From Aegilops tauschii subsp. strangulata (lineage: Eukaryota; Streptophyta; Magnoliopsida; Poales; Poaceae): DNA of 64,000 bases. The stretch lies in NCBI RefSeq assembly GCF_002575655.3, contig NC_053037.3, positions 446,741,793-446,805,792 of the forward strand. Direction: 5' to 3'. A program made the translations under genes and the position numbers. Of the stretch, positions 1 to 10,079 are shown piece after piece. The notes under the pieces were generated by a model, which worked only from the letters and a program-made list of their open reading frames with translations, searched no databases and was not told the DNA's origin. Within the stretch, counting starts at the first letter, position 1; each line of letters starts with the position of its first letter.

Positions 1-94
1 GGCCAGAGATAACGGTGCGGCCGGCAGTGGGTCTCCTCCCTCGATGTTGACGATGACCTAAACGCTGCCCCTCCTCGCCTTCACCGGCGGAGGG
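1..94 (-). repeat. Partial copy of the 5' exon found at 60760-60853
   Basis: These 94 bases align without gaps to 60760-60853 in the same orientation, with about nine mismatches counted by eye (about 90% identity). In the second copy the sequence is part of a minus-strand exon downstream of a TATA box. The match stops exactly where the Fatima-like LTR begins at 95, so this copy was interrupted by that insertion. The left part lies outside the window, so its full extent is unknown. Confidence 0.8.
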
Positions 95-562
95 CGTCGG
101 TGTCAAAACCGGCAGATCTCGGGTAGGGAGTCCCGAACTGTGCGTCTAAGATCGATGGTAACAGGAAACAGGGGACACAATGTTTACCCAGGTTCGGGCC
201 CTCTTTATGGAGGTAATACCCTACTTCTTGCTTGATTGATCTTGATGAATATGAGTATTACAAGAGTTGATCTACCACGAGATCGTAATGGCTAAAATCA
301 TAGAAGTCTAGCCTGTATGAGTATAATTGTGTATCTGCCGATCCGGACCAAGCCCTCTGATTTATATAGACATCGGAGGCGGCTAGGGTTGTACAATGTC
401 GGTTACAGAGAAAAGGAATCTTCATATTTGATCGCTAAGCTTGCCTTCCACACCAAGGAGAGTCCCATCCGGACACGGGTGAAAGTCTTCGGTCTTCGTA
501 TCTTCACAGCCCATGGCTAACAGGCCAGACGCCCGAGGACCCCTTAGTCCAGGACTCCCTCA
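95..562 (-). repeat. Fatima-like Gypsy 3' LTR
   Basis: Read on the minus strand the LTR starts TGAGGGAGTCCTGG at 562 and ends GACACCGACG at 95. Related wheat LTRs end in ACA, so the last base appears mutated. It is 468 bp. The adjoining minus-strand tract GGTTCAGGGGCTAC (563-576) is the expected polypurine tract, which makes this the 3' LTR. No partner LTR is in the window. Confidence 0.65.
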
Positions 563-1102
563 GTAGCCCCTGAACCAGGCTTCAATGACGAGGTGTCCGG
601 CACGCAGATTTTCTTCGGCATTGCAAGGCGGGTTCCCTTTACCGAATACTCCAAGATAGTCTTCGGACGAACGTGTCCGGATCTGCAACACAAGTACCAC
701 ACACAACCGTAGAGAATATAATATTTCACGAGTCCCATCCGCTGACAAGTTTTTGCAAGATGACATCATGTGTGCCCGGTCATTATTTCGAACCGTTTTT
801 GTCTGCCGTTCCGCGTTTCGAGATGCGGTTTCCATTGGCACGTCTTGTCAGAGCAGAGTTCGTGTCCCCTTATTGCGGGATTCTCATCAATACGAGCGTG
901 GGTAATCCAACCGTGCCGTTTGCACAGCCCTTGGGAATAGGCGAGTTTTAAGGCGAGTGGGGAGGCGTTCAATATTCATTGCCTTTATAAGGGGATAAGC
1001 ACTCCCCTTCTTCACCCACGCCTTCTCTCTTCCTCTGCCCTTCCACTCTTGAGCTCCGGCGCCCAAGTTCGCATCTTTTCCACCTCCAGCAAGCACTCAA
1101 CC
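563..1102. other. Noncoding internal region of the Fatima-like element
   Basis: This stretch lies between the LTR and the accessory ORF. It includes a plus-strand TATA-like sequence (gcctttataagg, near 981) and a CT-rich leader just upstream of the ATG at 1103. That suggests the antisense ORF had its own promoter. No other gene was seen. Confidence 0.4.
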
Positions 1103-1131
1103 ATGTCCGGATCTGGAGGGCAAGGCAAGTG

Positions 1132-1136
1132 GATGG
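1132..1136. repeat. Left target-site duplication GATGG of the Copia element
   Basis: GATGG immediately precedes the LTR start TGTTGGGGATCG. It is repeated directly after the other LTR at 9836-9840. A matched 5-bp duplication is the signature of retroviral-type integration and shows this element is intact end to end. Confidence 0.93.
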
Positions 1137-2848
1137 TGTTGGGGATCGTTGCAGAAATTAAAAAAATTCTACGCATCACCAAGAACAATCTATGGAGTCT
1201 TCTAGCAATGAGAGGGAAAAGAGTGCATCTACATACCCTTGTAGATCGCGAGCGGAAGCGTTCAAGTGAACGGGGTTGATGGAGTCGTACTCGTCGTGAT
1301 CCAAATCACCGATGACCGAGCGCCGAACGGACGGCACCTCCGCGTTCAACACACGTATGGTTGGGGAAGACGTCTCCTCCTTCTTGATCCAGCAAGGGGA
1401 GGGAGAGGTTGATGGAGATCCAGCAGCACGACGGCGTGGTGGTGGAAGCAGCGGGGATCTCGGCAGGGCTTCGCCAAGCTCAGCGAGAGGGAGAGGTGTC
1501 AGGGGAGGGAGAGGGAGGCGCCAGGGGCTTGGGTGCGGCTGCCCTCCCTCCCCCCACTTTATATAGGGGTCCAGGGGGGTGCCGGCCCCCAGAGATCCCA
1601 TCTCAAGGGGGGGGGGGCGGCCAAGGGGGGAACTTGCCCCCCAGGTCAAGTGGGGCGCCCCCCACCCCTAGGGTTTCCAACCCTTGGCGCAGGGGAGGCC
1701 CAAGGGGGGCGCACCAGCCCACCAGGGGCTGGTTCCCTTCCCCACTTCAGCCCATGGGGCCCTCCGGGATAGGTGGCCCCACCCGGTGGACCCCCGGGAC
1801 CCTTCCGGTGGTCCCGGTACAATACTAGTGACCCCCGAAACTTTCCCGGTGGCCGAAACTGGACTTCCTATATATAATTCTTCAACTCCGGACCATTTCG
1901 GAACTCCTCGTGACGTTCGGGATCTCATCCGGGACTGCGAACAACTTTCGGATTTCCGCATACTAATATCTCTACAACCCTAGCGTCATCGAACCTTAAG
2001 TGTGTAGACCCTACGGGTTCGGGAGACATGCAGACATGACCGAGACGACTCTCCGGTCAATAACCAACAGCGGGATCTGGATACCCATGTTGGCTCCCAC
2101 ATGTTCCACGATGATCTCATCGGATGAACCACAATGTCGAGGATTCCATCAATCCCGTATACAATTCCCTTTGTCAATCGGTACGTTACTTGCGCGAGAT
2201 TCGATCATCGGTATCCCAATACCTTGTTCAATCTCGTTACCGGCAAGTCACTTTACTCGTACCGTAATGCATGATCCCGTGACCAAACACTTGGTCACAT
2301 TGAGCTCATTATGATGATGCATTACCGAGTGGGCCCAGAGATACCTCTCCGTCATACGGAGTGACAAATCCCAGTCTCGATTCGTGCCAACCCAACAGAC
2401 ACGTCAGGCGATACCCATAGTGCACCTTTATAGCCACCAAGTTACGTTGTGACATTTGGCACACCCAAAGCACTCCTATGGTATCCGGGAGTTGCACAAT
2501 CTCATGGTCTAAGGAAATGATACTTGACATTTGGAAAAGCTCTAGCAAACGAACTACACGATCTTGTGCTATGCTTAGGATTGGGTCTTGTCCATCACAT
2601 CATTCTCCTAATGATGTGATCCCGTTATCAATGACATCCAAAGTCCATAGTCAGGAAACCATGACTATCTGTTGATCAACGAGCTAGTCAACTAGAGGCT
2701 CACTAGGGACATGTTGTGGTCTATGTATTCACACATGTATTACGATTTCCGGATAACACAATTATAGCATGAACAATAGACAATTATCATGAACAAGGAA
2801 ATATAATAATAACCATTTTATTATTGCCTCTAGGGCATATTTCCAACA
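1137..2848 (-). repeat. Copia 3' LTR
   Basis: The minus-strand LTR begins TGTTGGAAATATGCCC at 2848 and ends CGATCCCCAACA at 1137. It is flanked on its internal side by the polypurine tract. It is collinear with 8125-9835. Long reading frames within it are GC-rich shadows present in both LTRs. Confidence 0.93.
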
Positions 2849-2863
2849 GTCTCCCACTTGCAC
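2849..2863 (-). other. Polypurine tract of the Copia element
   Basis: The minus strand reads GTGCAAGTGGGAGAC directly before the LTR start TGTTGG. This is the position and composition of the plus-strand primer used in reverse transcription. Confidence 0.8.
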
Positions 2864-2880
2864 TAGAGTCAATAATCTAG

Positions 2881-3483
2881 TTACATTGTGCTGAATCGAA
2901 CACCCATAGAGTTCTGGTGTTGATCATGTTTTGCTCTAGGGAGAGGTTTAGTCAACGGATCTGCTACATTCAGGTCCGTATCTACTTTACAAATATCTAT
3001 GTCTCCATTTTGAATATTTTCACGAATGGAGTTGAAGCGACGCTTGATATGCCTGGTCTTCCTGTGAAACCTGGGCTCCTTGGCAAGGGCAATAGCTCCA
3101 GTGTTGTCACAGAAGAGAGTCATCGGGCCCGACGCATTGGGAATAACTCCTAGGACGGTAATGAACTCCTTCACCCAGATTGCTTCTTGTGCTGCCTCTG
3201 AGGCCGCCATGTATTCCACTTCACATGTAGATCCTGCCACAACGCTTTGCTTGCAACTGCACCAGCTTACTGCCCCACCATTCAAAATATACACGTATCC
3301 GGTTTGTGACTTAGAGTCATCCAGATCTGTGTCAAAACTAGCATCGACGTAACCCTTTACGACGAGCTCTTCGTCACCTCCATAAACGAGAAACATATCC
3401 TTAGTCCCCTTCAGGTACTTCAGGATATTCTTGACCGCTGTCCAGTGTTCCATGCCGGGATTACTTTGGTACCTTCCTACCAA
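2881..3483 (-). pseudogene. Copia pol fragment: RNase H domain
   Basis: A 200-residue open segment carries the C-terminal end of the Copia polyprotein. Typical RNase H features are visible: GYVDASF with the first catalytic Asp, SWCSCKQ, AGSTCEVEY with the catalytic Glu, and CDNTGAI with the third acidic residue. It ends with ADPLTKPL, a usual Copia terminus. It is separated from the RT segment by a frame disruption near 3490, where the expected link after MYAMLC is lost. In the intact family it would be one product with the upstream segments. Confidence 0.88.
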
Positions 3484-3497
3484 ACTTACGGCAAGGT

Positions 3498-4661
3498 TTA
3501 CATCAGATCTTTACATAGCATGGCATACATAATAGACCCTATGGTCGAGGCATAGGGGACGACACTCATCTTTTCTCTATCTTCTGCCGTGGTCGGGCAT
3601 TGAGCCGTGCTCAATCTCACACCCTGCAATACAGGCAAGAACCCCTTCTTGGACTGATCCATATTGAACTTCTTCAATATCTTGTCAAGGTATGTGCTTT
3701 GTGAAAGACCTATGAGGCGTCTCGATCTATCTCTATAGATCTTGATGCCTAATATGTAAGCAGCTTCTCCAAGGTCCTTCATTGAAAAACACTTATTCAA
3801 GTAGGCCTTTATACTTTCCAAGAATTCTATATCATTTCCCATCAATAGTATGTCATCCACATATAATATGAGAAATGCTACAGAGCTCCCATTCACTTTC
3901 TTGTAAACACAGGCTTCTCCATAAGTCTGTGTAAACCCAAACGCTTTGATCATCTCATCAAAGCGAATGTTCCAACTCCGAGATGCCTGCACCAGCCCAT
4001 AGATTGAGCGCTGGAGCTTGCATACTTTGTCAGCATTCTTAGGATCGACAAAACCTTCCGGCTGCATCATATACAATTCTTCCTTAAGAAAGCCGTTAAG
4101 GAATGCCGTTTTGACGTCTATTTGCCATATCTCATAATCATAGAATGCAGCAATTGCTAACATGATTCGGACGGACTTCAGCTTCGCTACGGGTGAGAAA
4201 GTCTCATCGTAGTCAACCCCTTGAACTTGTCGATAACCCTTAGCGACAAGTCGATCATTATAGATGGTCACATTACCATCCGCGTCTGTCTTCTTCTTAA
4301 AGATCCATTTATTTTCTATGGCTCGCCGATCATCGGGAAAGTCAGTCAAAGTCCATACTTCGTTTTCATGCATGGATCCTATCTCGGATTTCATGGCTTC
4401 TAGCCATTTGTCGGAATCTGGGCCCGCCATTGCTTCTTCATAGTTCGAAGGTTCACCGTTGTCCAACAACATGATTTCCATGACAGGGTTGCCGTACCAC
4501 TCTGGTGCGGAACGTGTCCTTGTGGACCTACGAAGTTCAGTGGTAACTTGATCATGATCGTCATCATTAACTTCCTCTCTAGTCAGTGCAGGCACCACAG
4601 AAACATTTTCTTGTGCTGCGCTACTTTCTAGTTCGAGAGGGGTCACCTCATCAAGTTCCAC
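3498..4661 (-). pseudogene. Copia pol fragment: reverse transcriptase
   Basis: A 387-residue segment carries the Copia-type reverse transcriptase. Residues about 115-275 include the conserved NKWIFK, RLVAKGY, DYDETFSPVAK, IDVKTAFLNG, QPEGF and the polymerase active site YVDD (267-270). Its first codons overlap the gag-integrase segment out of frame at 4651-4661, marking a frameshift. It terminates early after MYAMLC. The enzyme would copy element RNA into DNA in the virus-like particle; here it survives only as a separated fragment. Confidence 0.9.
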
Positions 4662-6849
4662 TTTCCTCCCACTTACTTATTTCGAGAGAAACTCTTTCTC
4701 CAGAAAGGACCCGTTCTTGGCAACGAAGATCTTGCCTTCGGATCTGAGGTAAGGTATACCCAATAGTTTCCTTAGGGTATCCTATGAAGACGCATTTCTC
4801 CGACTTGGGTTCGAGCTTTTTAGGTTGAAGTTTCTTGACATAAGCATCGCATCCCCAAACTTTAAGAAACGACAGCTTAGGTTTGTTTCCAAACCATAAT
4901 TCATATGGTGTCGTCTCAACGGATTTGGACGGAGCCCTATTTAAAGTGAATGCGGCAGTCTCTAAAGCATAACCCCAGAATGATAGCGGTAGATCGGTAA
5001 GACACATCATAGATCGCACCATATCCAATAGAGTGCGATTACGACGTGCGGACACACCATTTCGCTGAGGTGTTCCAGGCAGCGTGAGTTGTGAAACTAT
5101 TCCACATTTCCTTAAGTGTGTGCCAAATTCGTGACGCAAATATTCCCCTCCACGATCTGATCGTAAGAACTTTATTTTTCTGTCACGTTGATTCTCAACC
5201 TCACTCTGAAATTCCTTGAACTTTTCAAAGGTCTCAGACTTGTGTTTCATTAAGTAGACATACCCATATCTACTCAAGTCATCAGTGAGGGTGAGAACAT
5301 AACGATAGCCACCGCGAGCCTCAACACTCATTGGACCGCACACATCAGTATGTATGATTTCCAATAAGTTGGTTGCTCGCTCCATTGTTCCGGAGAACGG
5401 AGTCTTGGTCATTTTGCCCATGAGGCATGGTTCGCACGTGTCAAATGATTCATAATCAAGAGACTCCAAAAGTCCATCTGCATGGAGTTTCTTCATGCGT
5501 TTGACACCAATGTGACCAAGGCGGCAGTGCCACAAGTATGTGGGACTATCATTATCAACCTTATGTTTCTTGGCATTCACACTATGAATATGTGTAACAT
5601 CACATTCGAGATTCATTAAGAATAAACCATTGACCAGCGGGGCATGACCATAAAACATATCTCTCATATAAATAGAACAACCATTATTCTCGGATTTAAA
5701 TGAGTAGCCATCTTGAATTAAACGAGATCCTGATACAATGTTCATGCTCAAAGCTGGCACTAAATAACAATTATTGAGGTTTAAAACTAATCCCGTAGGT
5801 AAACGTAGAGGTAGCGTGCCGACGGGGATCACATCGACCTTGGAACCATTCCCGACGCGCATCGTCACCTCGTCCTTTGCCAGTCTCCGTTTATTCCGCA
5901 GCTCCTGCTTTGAGTTACAAATATGAGCAACCGCACCGGTATCAAATACCCAGGAGCTACTACGAGTGCTGGTAAGGTACACATCAATAACATGTATATC
6001 ACATATACCTTTGGTGTTGCCGGCCTTCTTGTCCGCTAAGTACTTGGGGCAGTTCCGCTTCCAGTGACCACTTCCCTTGCAATAAAAGCACTCAGTCTCA
6101 GGCTTGGGTCCATTCTTTGGCTTCTTCCCGGCAACTGGCTTACCGGGCGCGGCAACTCCCTTGCCGTCCTTCTTGAAGTTCTTCTTACCCTTGCCTTTCT
6201 TGAACTTAGTGGTTTTATTCACCATCAACACTTGATGTTCCTTTTTGATCTCCACCTCCGCTGATTTCAGCATTGAATATACCTCAGGAATGGTTTTTTC
6301 CATCCCCTGCATATTGAAGTTCATCACAAAGCTCTTGTAGCTCGGTGGAAGCGACTGAAGGATTCTGTCAATGACCGCGTCATCCGGGAGATTAACTCCC
6401 AGCTGAGTCAAGCGGTTGTGTAACCCAGACATTTTGAGTATGTGCTCACTGACAGAACTATTTTCCTCCATCTTACAACTGAAGAACTTGTCGGAGACTT
6501 CATATCTCTCGACCAGGGCATGAGCTTGGAAAACCATTTTCAGCTCTTCGAACATCTCATATGCTCCGTGTTGCTCAAAACGCTTTTGGAGCCCCGGTTC
6601 TAAGCTGTAAAGCGTGCCGCATTGAACGAGGGAGTAATCATCAGCACGCTGCTGCCAAGCGTTCATAACGTCTTGGTTCTCTGGGATGGGTGCGTCACCT
6701 AGCGGTGCTTGTAGGACATAATCTTTCTTGGCAGCTATGAGGATGATCCTCAGGTTCCGGACCCAGTCCGTATAGTTGCTGCCATCATCTTTCAACTTGG
6801 TTTTCTCTAGGAACGCGTTGAAGTTGAGGGCAACATTAGCGTGGGCCAT
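4651..6849 (-). pseudogene. Copia gag-protease-integrase segment with catalytic Glu lost
   Basis: This 732-residue frame starts MAHANVALNF. It has a gag region (1-245), a CCHC zinc knuckle (CFYCKGSGHWKRNC, 254-267), an aspartic protease site DTGA (303-306), the integrase zinc finger (H441, H446, C472, C475) and the integrase core. Core acidic residues are D502 and D565. The third catalytic position, 35 residues after D565, is Ala601 (context NGVSARRN) where the family has Glu. The codon is 5047-5049. The frame ends by frameshift before RT. Particle and protease parts look intact, but integration activity is not expected. Confidence 0.92.
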
Positions 6850-8111
6850 TTGATCTACAAGACATATTGTAAAGATTTTAGACTAAGTTCATGATAATTA
6901 AGTTCATCTAATCAAATTATTCAATGAACTCCAACTAAGATAGACATCCCTCTAGTCATCTAAGTGAAACATGATCCGAGTCAACTAGGCCGTGTCCGAT
7001 CATCACGTGAGATGGACTAGTCAACATCGGTGAACATCTTCATGTTGATCGTATCTTCTATACGACTCATGCTCGACCTTTCGGTATTTCGTGTTCCGAG
7101 GCCATGTCTGTACATGCTAGGCTCGTCAAGTCAACCTAAGTGTATTGCGTGTGTAAATCTGGCTTACACCCGTTGTATTCGAACGTTAGAATCTATCACA
7201 CCCGGTCATCACGTGGTGCTTCGAAACAACGAACCTTCGAAACGGTGCACTGTTAGGGGGAACACTTTCTTGAAATTATTGCGAGGGATCACCTTATTTA
7301 AGCTACCGTCGTTCTAAGAAAATAAGATGTAAAACATGATAAACATCACATGCAATCAAATAGTGAAGTGATATGGCCAATATCACTTTGCTCCTTTTGA
7401 TCTCCATCTTCGGGGCGCCATGATCATCTTCGTCACCGGCATGACACCATGATCTCCATCATCGTGTCTTCATGAAGTTGTCTCGTCATTTATTACTTCT
7501 ACTACTATGGATAACGGTTTAGCAATAAAGTAAAGTAATTTACATGACGTTATATGTTGACATGCAGGTCATAAATAAATTAAGACAACTCCTATGGCTC
7601 CTGCCAGTTGTCATGCTCATCGACATGCAAGTCGTGATTCCTATTACAAGAACATGATCAATCTCATACATCACATATATCATTCATCACATCCTTTTGG
7701 CCATATCACATCACACGGCATATGCTGCAAAAACAAGTTAGACGTCCTCTAATTGTTGTTGCAAGTTTTTACGTGGCTGCTATAGGTTTCTTAGCAAGAA
7801 CATTTCTTACCTACGCCAAAACCACAACGTGATATGCCAATTTCTATTTACCCTTCATAAGGACCCTTTTCATCGAATACATTCCGACTAAAGTGGGAGA
7901 GACAGACACCCGCTAGCCACCTTATGCAACTAGTGCATGTCAGTCGGTGGAACCTGTCTCACGTAAGCGTACGTGTAAGGTCGGCACGGGCCGCTTCATC
8001 CCACGATGCCGCCGAAACAAGATAAGACTAGTAGTGGCAAGAAAATTGACAACATCTACGCCCACAACAAGTTTGTGTTCTACTCGTGCATAGAAACTAC
8101 GCTTAGACCTA
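6850..8111 (-). other. Copia 5' leader between PBS and gag
   Basis: About 1.26 kb of noncoding sequence separates the primer-binding site from the gag start at 6849. A long leader of this kind, carrying packaging and dimerisation signals, is normal for BARE/WIS elements. No gene is visible in it. Confidence 0.7.
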
Positions 8112-8123
8112 GCTCTGATACCA
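8112..8123 (-). other. Primer-binding site (initiator tRNA-Met) of the Copia element
   Basis: The minus strand reads TGGTATCAGAGC one base inside the 5' LTR. This is complementary to the 3' end of plant initiator methionine tRNA, the usual primer for Copia reverse transcription. Confidence 0.92.
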
Positions 8124-8124
8124 C

Positions 8125-9835
8125 TGTTGGGGATCGTTGCAGAAATTAAAATTTTTCTATGCATCACCAAGAACAATCTATGGAGTCTTCTAGCAACGAG
8201 AGGGAAAAGAGTGCATCTACATACCCTTGTAGATTGCGAGCGGAAGCGTTCAAGTGAACGGGGTTGATGGAGTCATACTCGTCGTGATCCAAATCACCGA
8301 TGACCGAGCGCCGAACGGACGGCACCTCCGCGTTCAACACGCGTACGGTTGGGGAAGACTTCTCCTCCTTCTTGATCCAGCAAGGGGAGGGAGAGGTTGA
8401 TGGAGATCCAGCAGCACGACGGCGTGGTGGTGGAAGCAGCGGGGATCTCGGCAGGGCTTCGCCAAGCTCAGCGAGAGGGAGAGGTGTCACGGGAGGGAGA
8501 GGGAGGCGCCAGGGGCTTGGGTGCGGCTGCCCTCCCTCCCCCTCTTTATATAGGGGTCCAGGGGGGCACCGGCCCCCAGAGATCCCATCTCAAGGGGGGG
8601 CGGCGGCCAAGGGGGGGAACTTGCCCCCCAAGTCAAGTGGGGCGCCCCCCACCCCTAGGGTTTCCAGCCCTAGGCGCAGGGGAGGCCCAAGGGGGGCGCA
8701 CCTGCCCACCAGGGGCTGGTTCCCTTCCCCACTTCAGCCCATGGGGCCCTGCGGGATAGGTGGCCCCACCCGGTGGACCCCCGGGACCCTTCCGGTGGTC
8801 CCGGTACAATACCGGTGACCCCCGAAACTTTCCCGGTGGCCGAAACTGGACTTCCTATATATAATTCTTCACCTCCGGACCATTCCGGAACTCCTCGTGA
8901 CATCCGGGATCTCATCCGGGACTCCGAACAACTTTCGGATTTCCGCATACTAATATCTCTACAACCCTAGCGTCACCGAACCTTAAGTTTGTAGACCCTA
9001 CGGGTTCGGGAGACATGCAGACATGACCGAGACGACTCTCCGGTCAATAACCAACAGCGGGATCTGGATACCCATGTTGGCTCCCACATGTTCCACGATG
9101 ATCTCATCGGATGAACCACGATGTCGAGGATTCAATCAATCCCGTATACAATTCCCTTTGTCAATCGGTACGTTACTTGCCCGAGATTCGATCGTCGGTA
9201 TCCCAATACCTTGTTCAATCTCGTTACCGGCAAGTCACTTTACTCGTACCGTAATGCATGATCCCGTGACCAAACACTTGGTCACATTGAGCTCATTATG
9301 ATGATGCATTACTGAGTGGGCCCAGAGATACCTCTCCTTCATACGGAGTGACAAATCCCAGTCTCGATTCATGCCAACCCAATAGACACTTTCGGAGATA
9401 CCTGTAGTGCACCTTTATAGCCACCCAGTTACGTTCTGACGTTTGGCACACCCAAAGCACTCCTATGGTATCTGGGAGTTGCACAATCTCATGGTCTAAG
9501 GAAATGATACTTGACATTTGGAAAAGCTCTAGCAAACGAACTACACGATCTTGTGCTATGCTTAGGATTGGGTCTTGTCCATCACATCATTCTCCTAATT
9601 ATGTGATCCCGTTATCAATGACATCCAATGTCCATAGTCAGGAAACCATGACTATCTGTTGATCAACGAGCTAGTCAACTAGAGGCTCACTTGGGACATG
9701 TTGTGGTCTATGTATTCACACAAGTATTACGATTTCCGGATAACACAATTATAGCATGAACAATAGACAATTATCATGAACAAGGAAATATAATAATAAC
9801 CATTTTATTATTGCCTCTAGGGCATATTTCCAACA
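8125..9835 (-). repeat. Copia 5' LTR
   Basis: This is the partner of 1137-2848 and lies next to the primer-binding site, so it is the transcriptionally upstream LTR. Differences from the other LTR are scattered substitutions and short length changes in C/G runs. Confidence 0.93.
8544..8553 (-). promoter_or_regulatory. TATA box in the Copia 5' LTR
   Basis: The minus strand reads CTATATAAAG in a GC-rich context. It is the probable core promoter driving element transcription leftward. The other LTR carries the same site near 1556-1566. Confidence 0.6.
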
Positions 9836-9840
9836 GATGG
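9836..9840. repeat. Right target-site duplication GATGG of the Copia element
   Basis: GATGG follows the LTR end TTCCAACA and matches 1132-1136. Directly after it the interrupted antisense ORF of the Fatima-like element resumes in frame. Confidence 0.93.
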
Positions 9841-10079
9841 CCTCCTCCGTTAAGGAGAAGGACATCACCGAGCTTCGGGGGACTGGGTATCTGGCGAAAC
9901 AAATCACCCACCGGCTTCCGACCATGGGGCAAGTAATGACGAAGTCTAACTCTCTTCCTATGCATCGGCATGTCATAAAAGAACAATTCATGCACACATA
10001 GTAAAGGCCAATGCATAGTATAAACAATTTCTTGCAATTTTATCATGTTGGAAACATAGAGAGGTGGAGATATAGTTCC

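Larger units (their letters stand above)
1137..9835 (-). mobile_element. Complete Copia LTR retrotransposon (WIS/BARE/Angela group)
   Basis: This 8.7-kb element in minus orientation has two LTRs of about 1.71 kb, a primer-binding site complementary to initiator tRNA-Met, a polypurine tract and a gag-protease-integrase-RT-RNase H order typical of Copia. It is bounded by the 5-bp duplication GATGG. The LTRs are very similar along their whole length, so insertion is relatively recent compared with its host element. The coding region is broken into three frames and the integrase has lost a catalytic residue, so this copy should not move autonomously. LTR sequence resembles remembered WIS consensus. 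Confidence 0.93.
95..9934 (-). mobile_element. Gypsy retrotransposon end (Fatima-like), split by a Copia insertion
   Basis: This is the 3' end of a Gypsy element in minus orientation. It consists of an LTR (95-562), a purine-rich tract and the distal internal region (563-1136), continuing at 9841-9934 beyond the inserted Copia element. The internal part encodes a plus-strand, antisense accessory ORF. Grass Gypsy elements of the Tat lineage are known to carry such extra ORFs between pol and the 3' LTR. The rest of the element, including pol and the 5' LTR, is missing; it stops against an Athila-type fragment near 9935. The Fatima name rests on remembered LTR similarity. Confidence 0.65.
1103..9934 (+). 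pseudogene. Antisense accessory ORF of the Fatima-like element, split
   Basis: An ATG at 1103 opens a frame beginning MSGSGGQGKWM that is cut at 1136 by the Copia element. The same frame resumes after the 5-bp target duplication, beginning ASSVKEKDITEL and containing HRLP, until about 9934. I recall this N-terminus from the 'putative gypsy type transposon' family (PF04195-like) that is common in grass genomes. Only about the first 45 codons survive; the remainder was lost at the junction with the Athila-type fragment. It lies antisense to the host element's LTR orientation. It cannot make a full protein. Confidence 0.55.

Noticed and set aside
1176..1961. Long GC-rich reading frames on both strands near the left Copia LTR
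   Set aside because: The same frames recur in the other LTR at 8164-8948, lie wholly inside LTR sequence and have no domain.
4651..6849. Active autonomous Copia element
   Set aside because: Frameshifts separate gag-integrase, RT and RNase H, and the integrase lacks its catalytic Glu.
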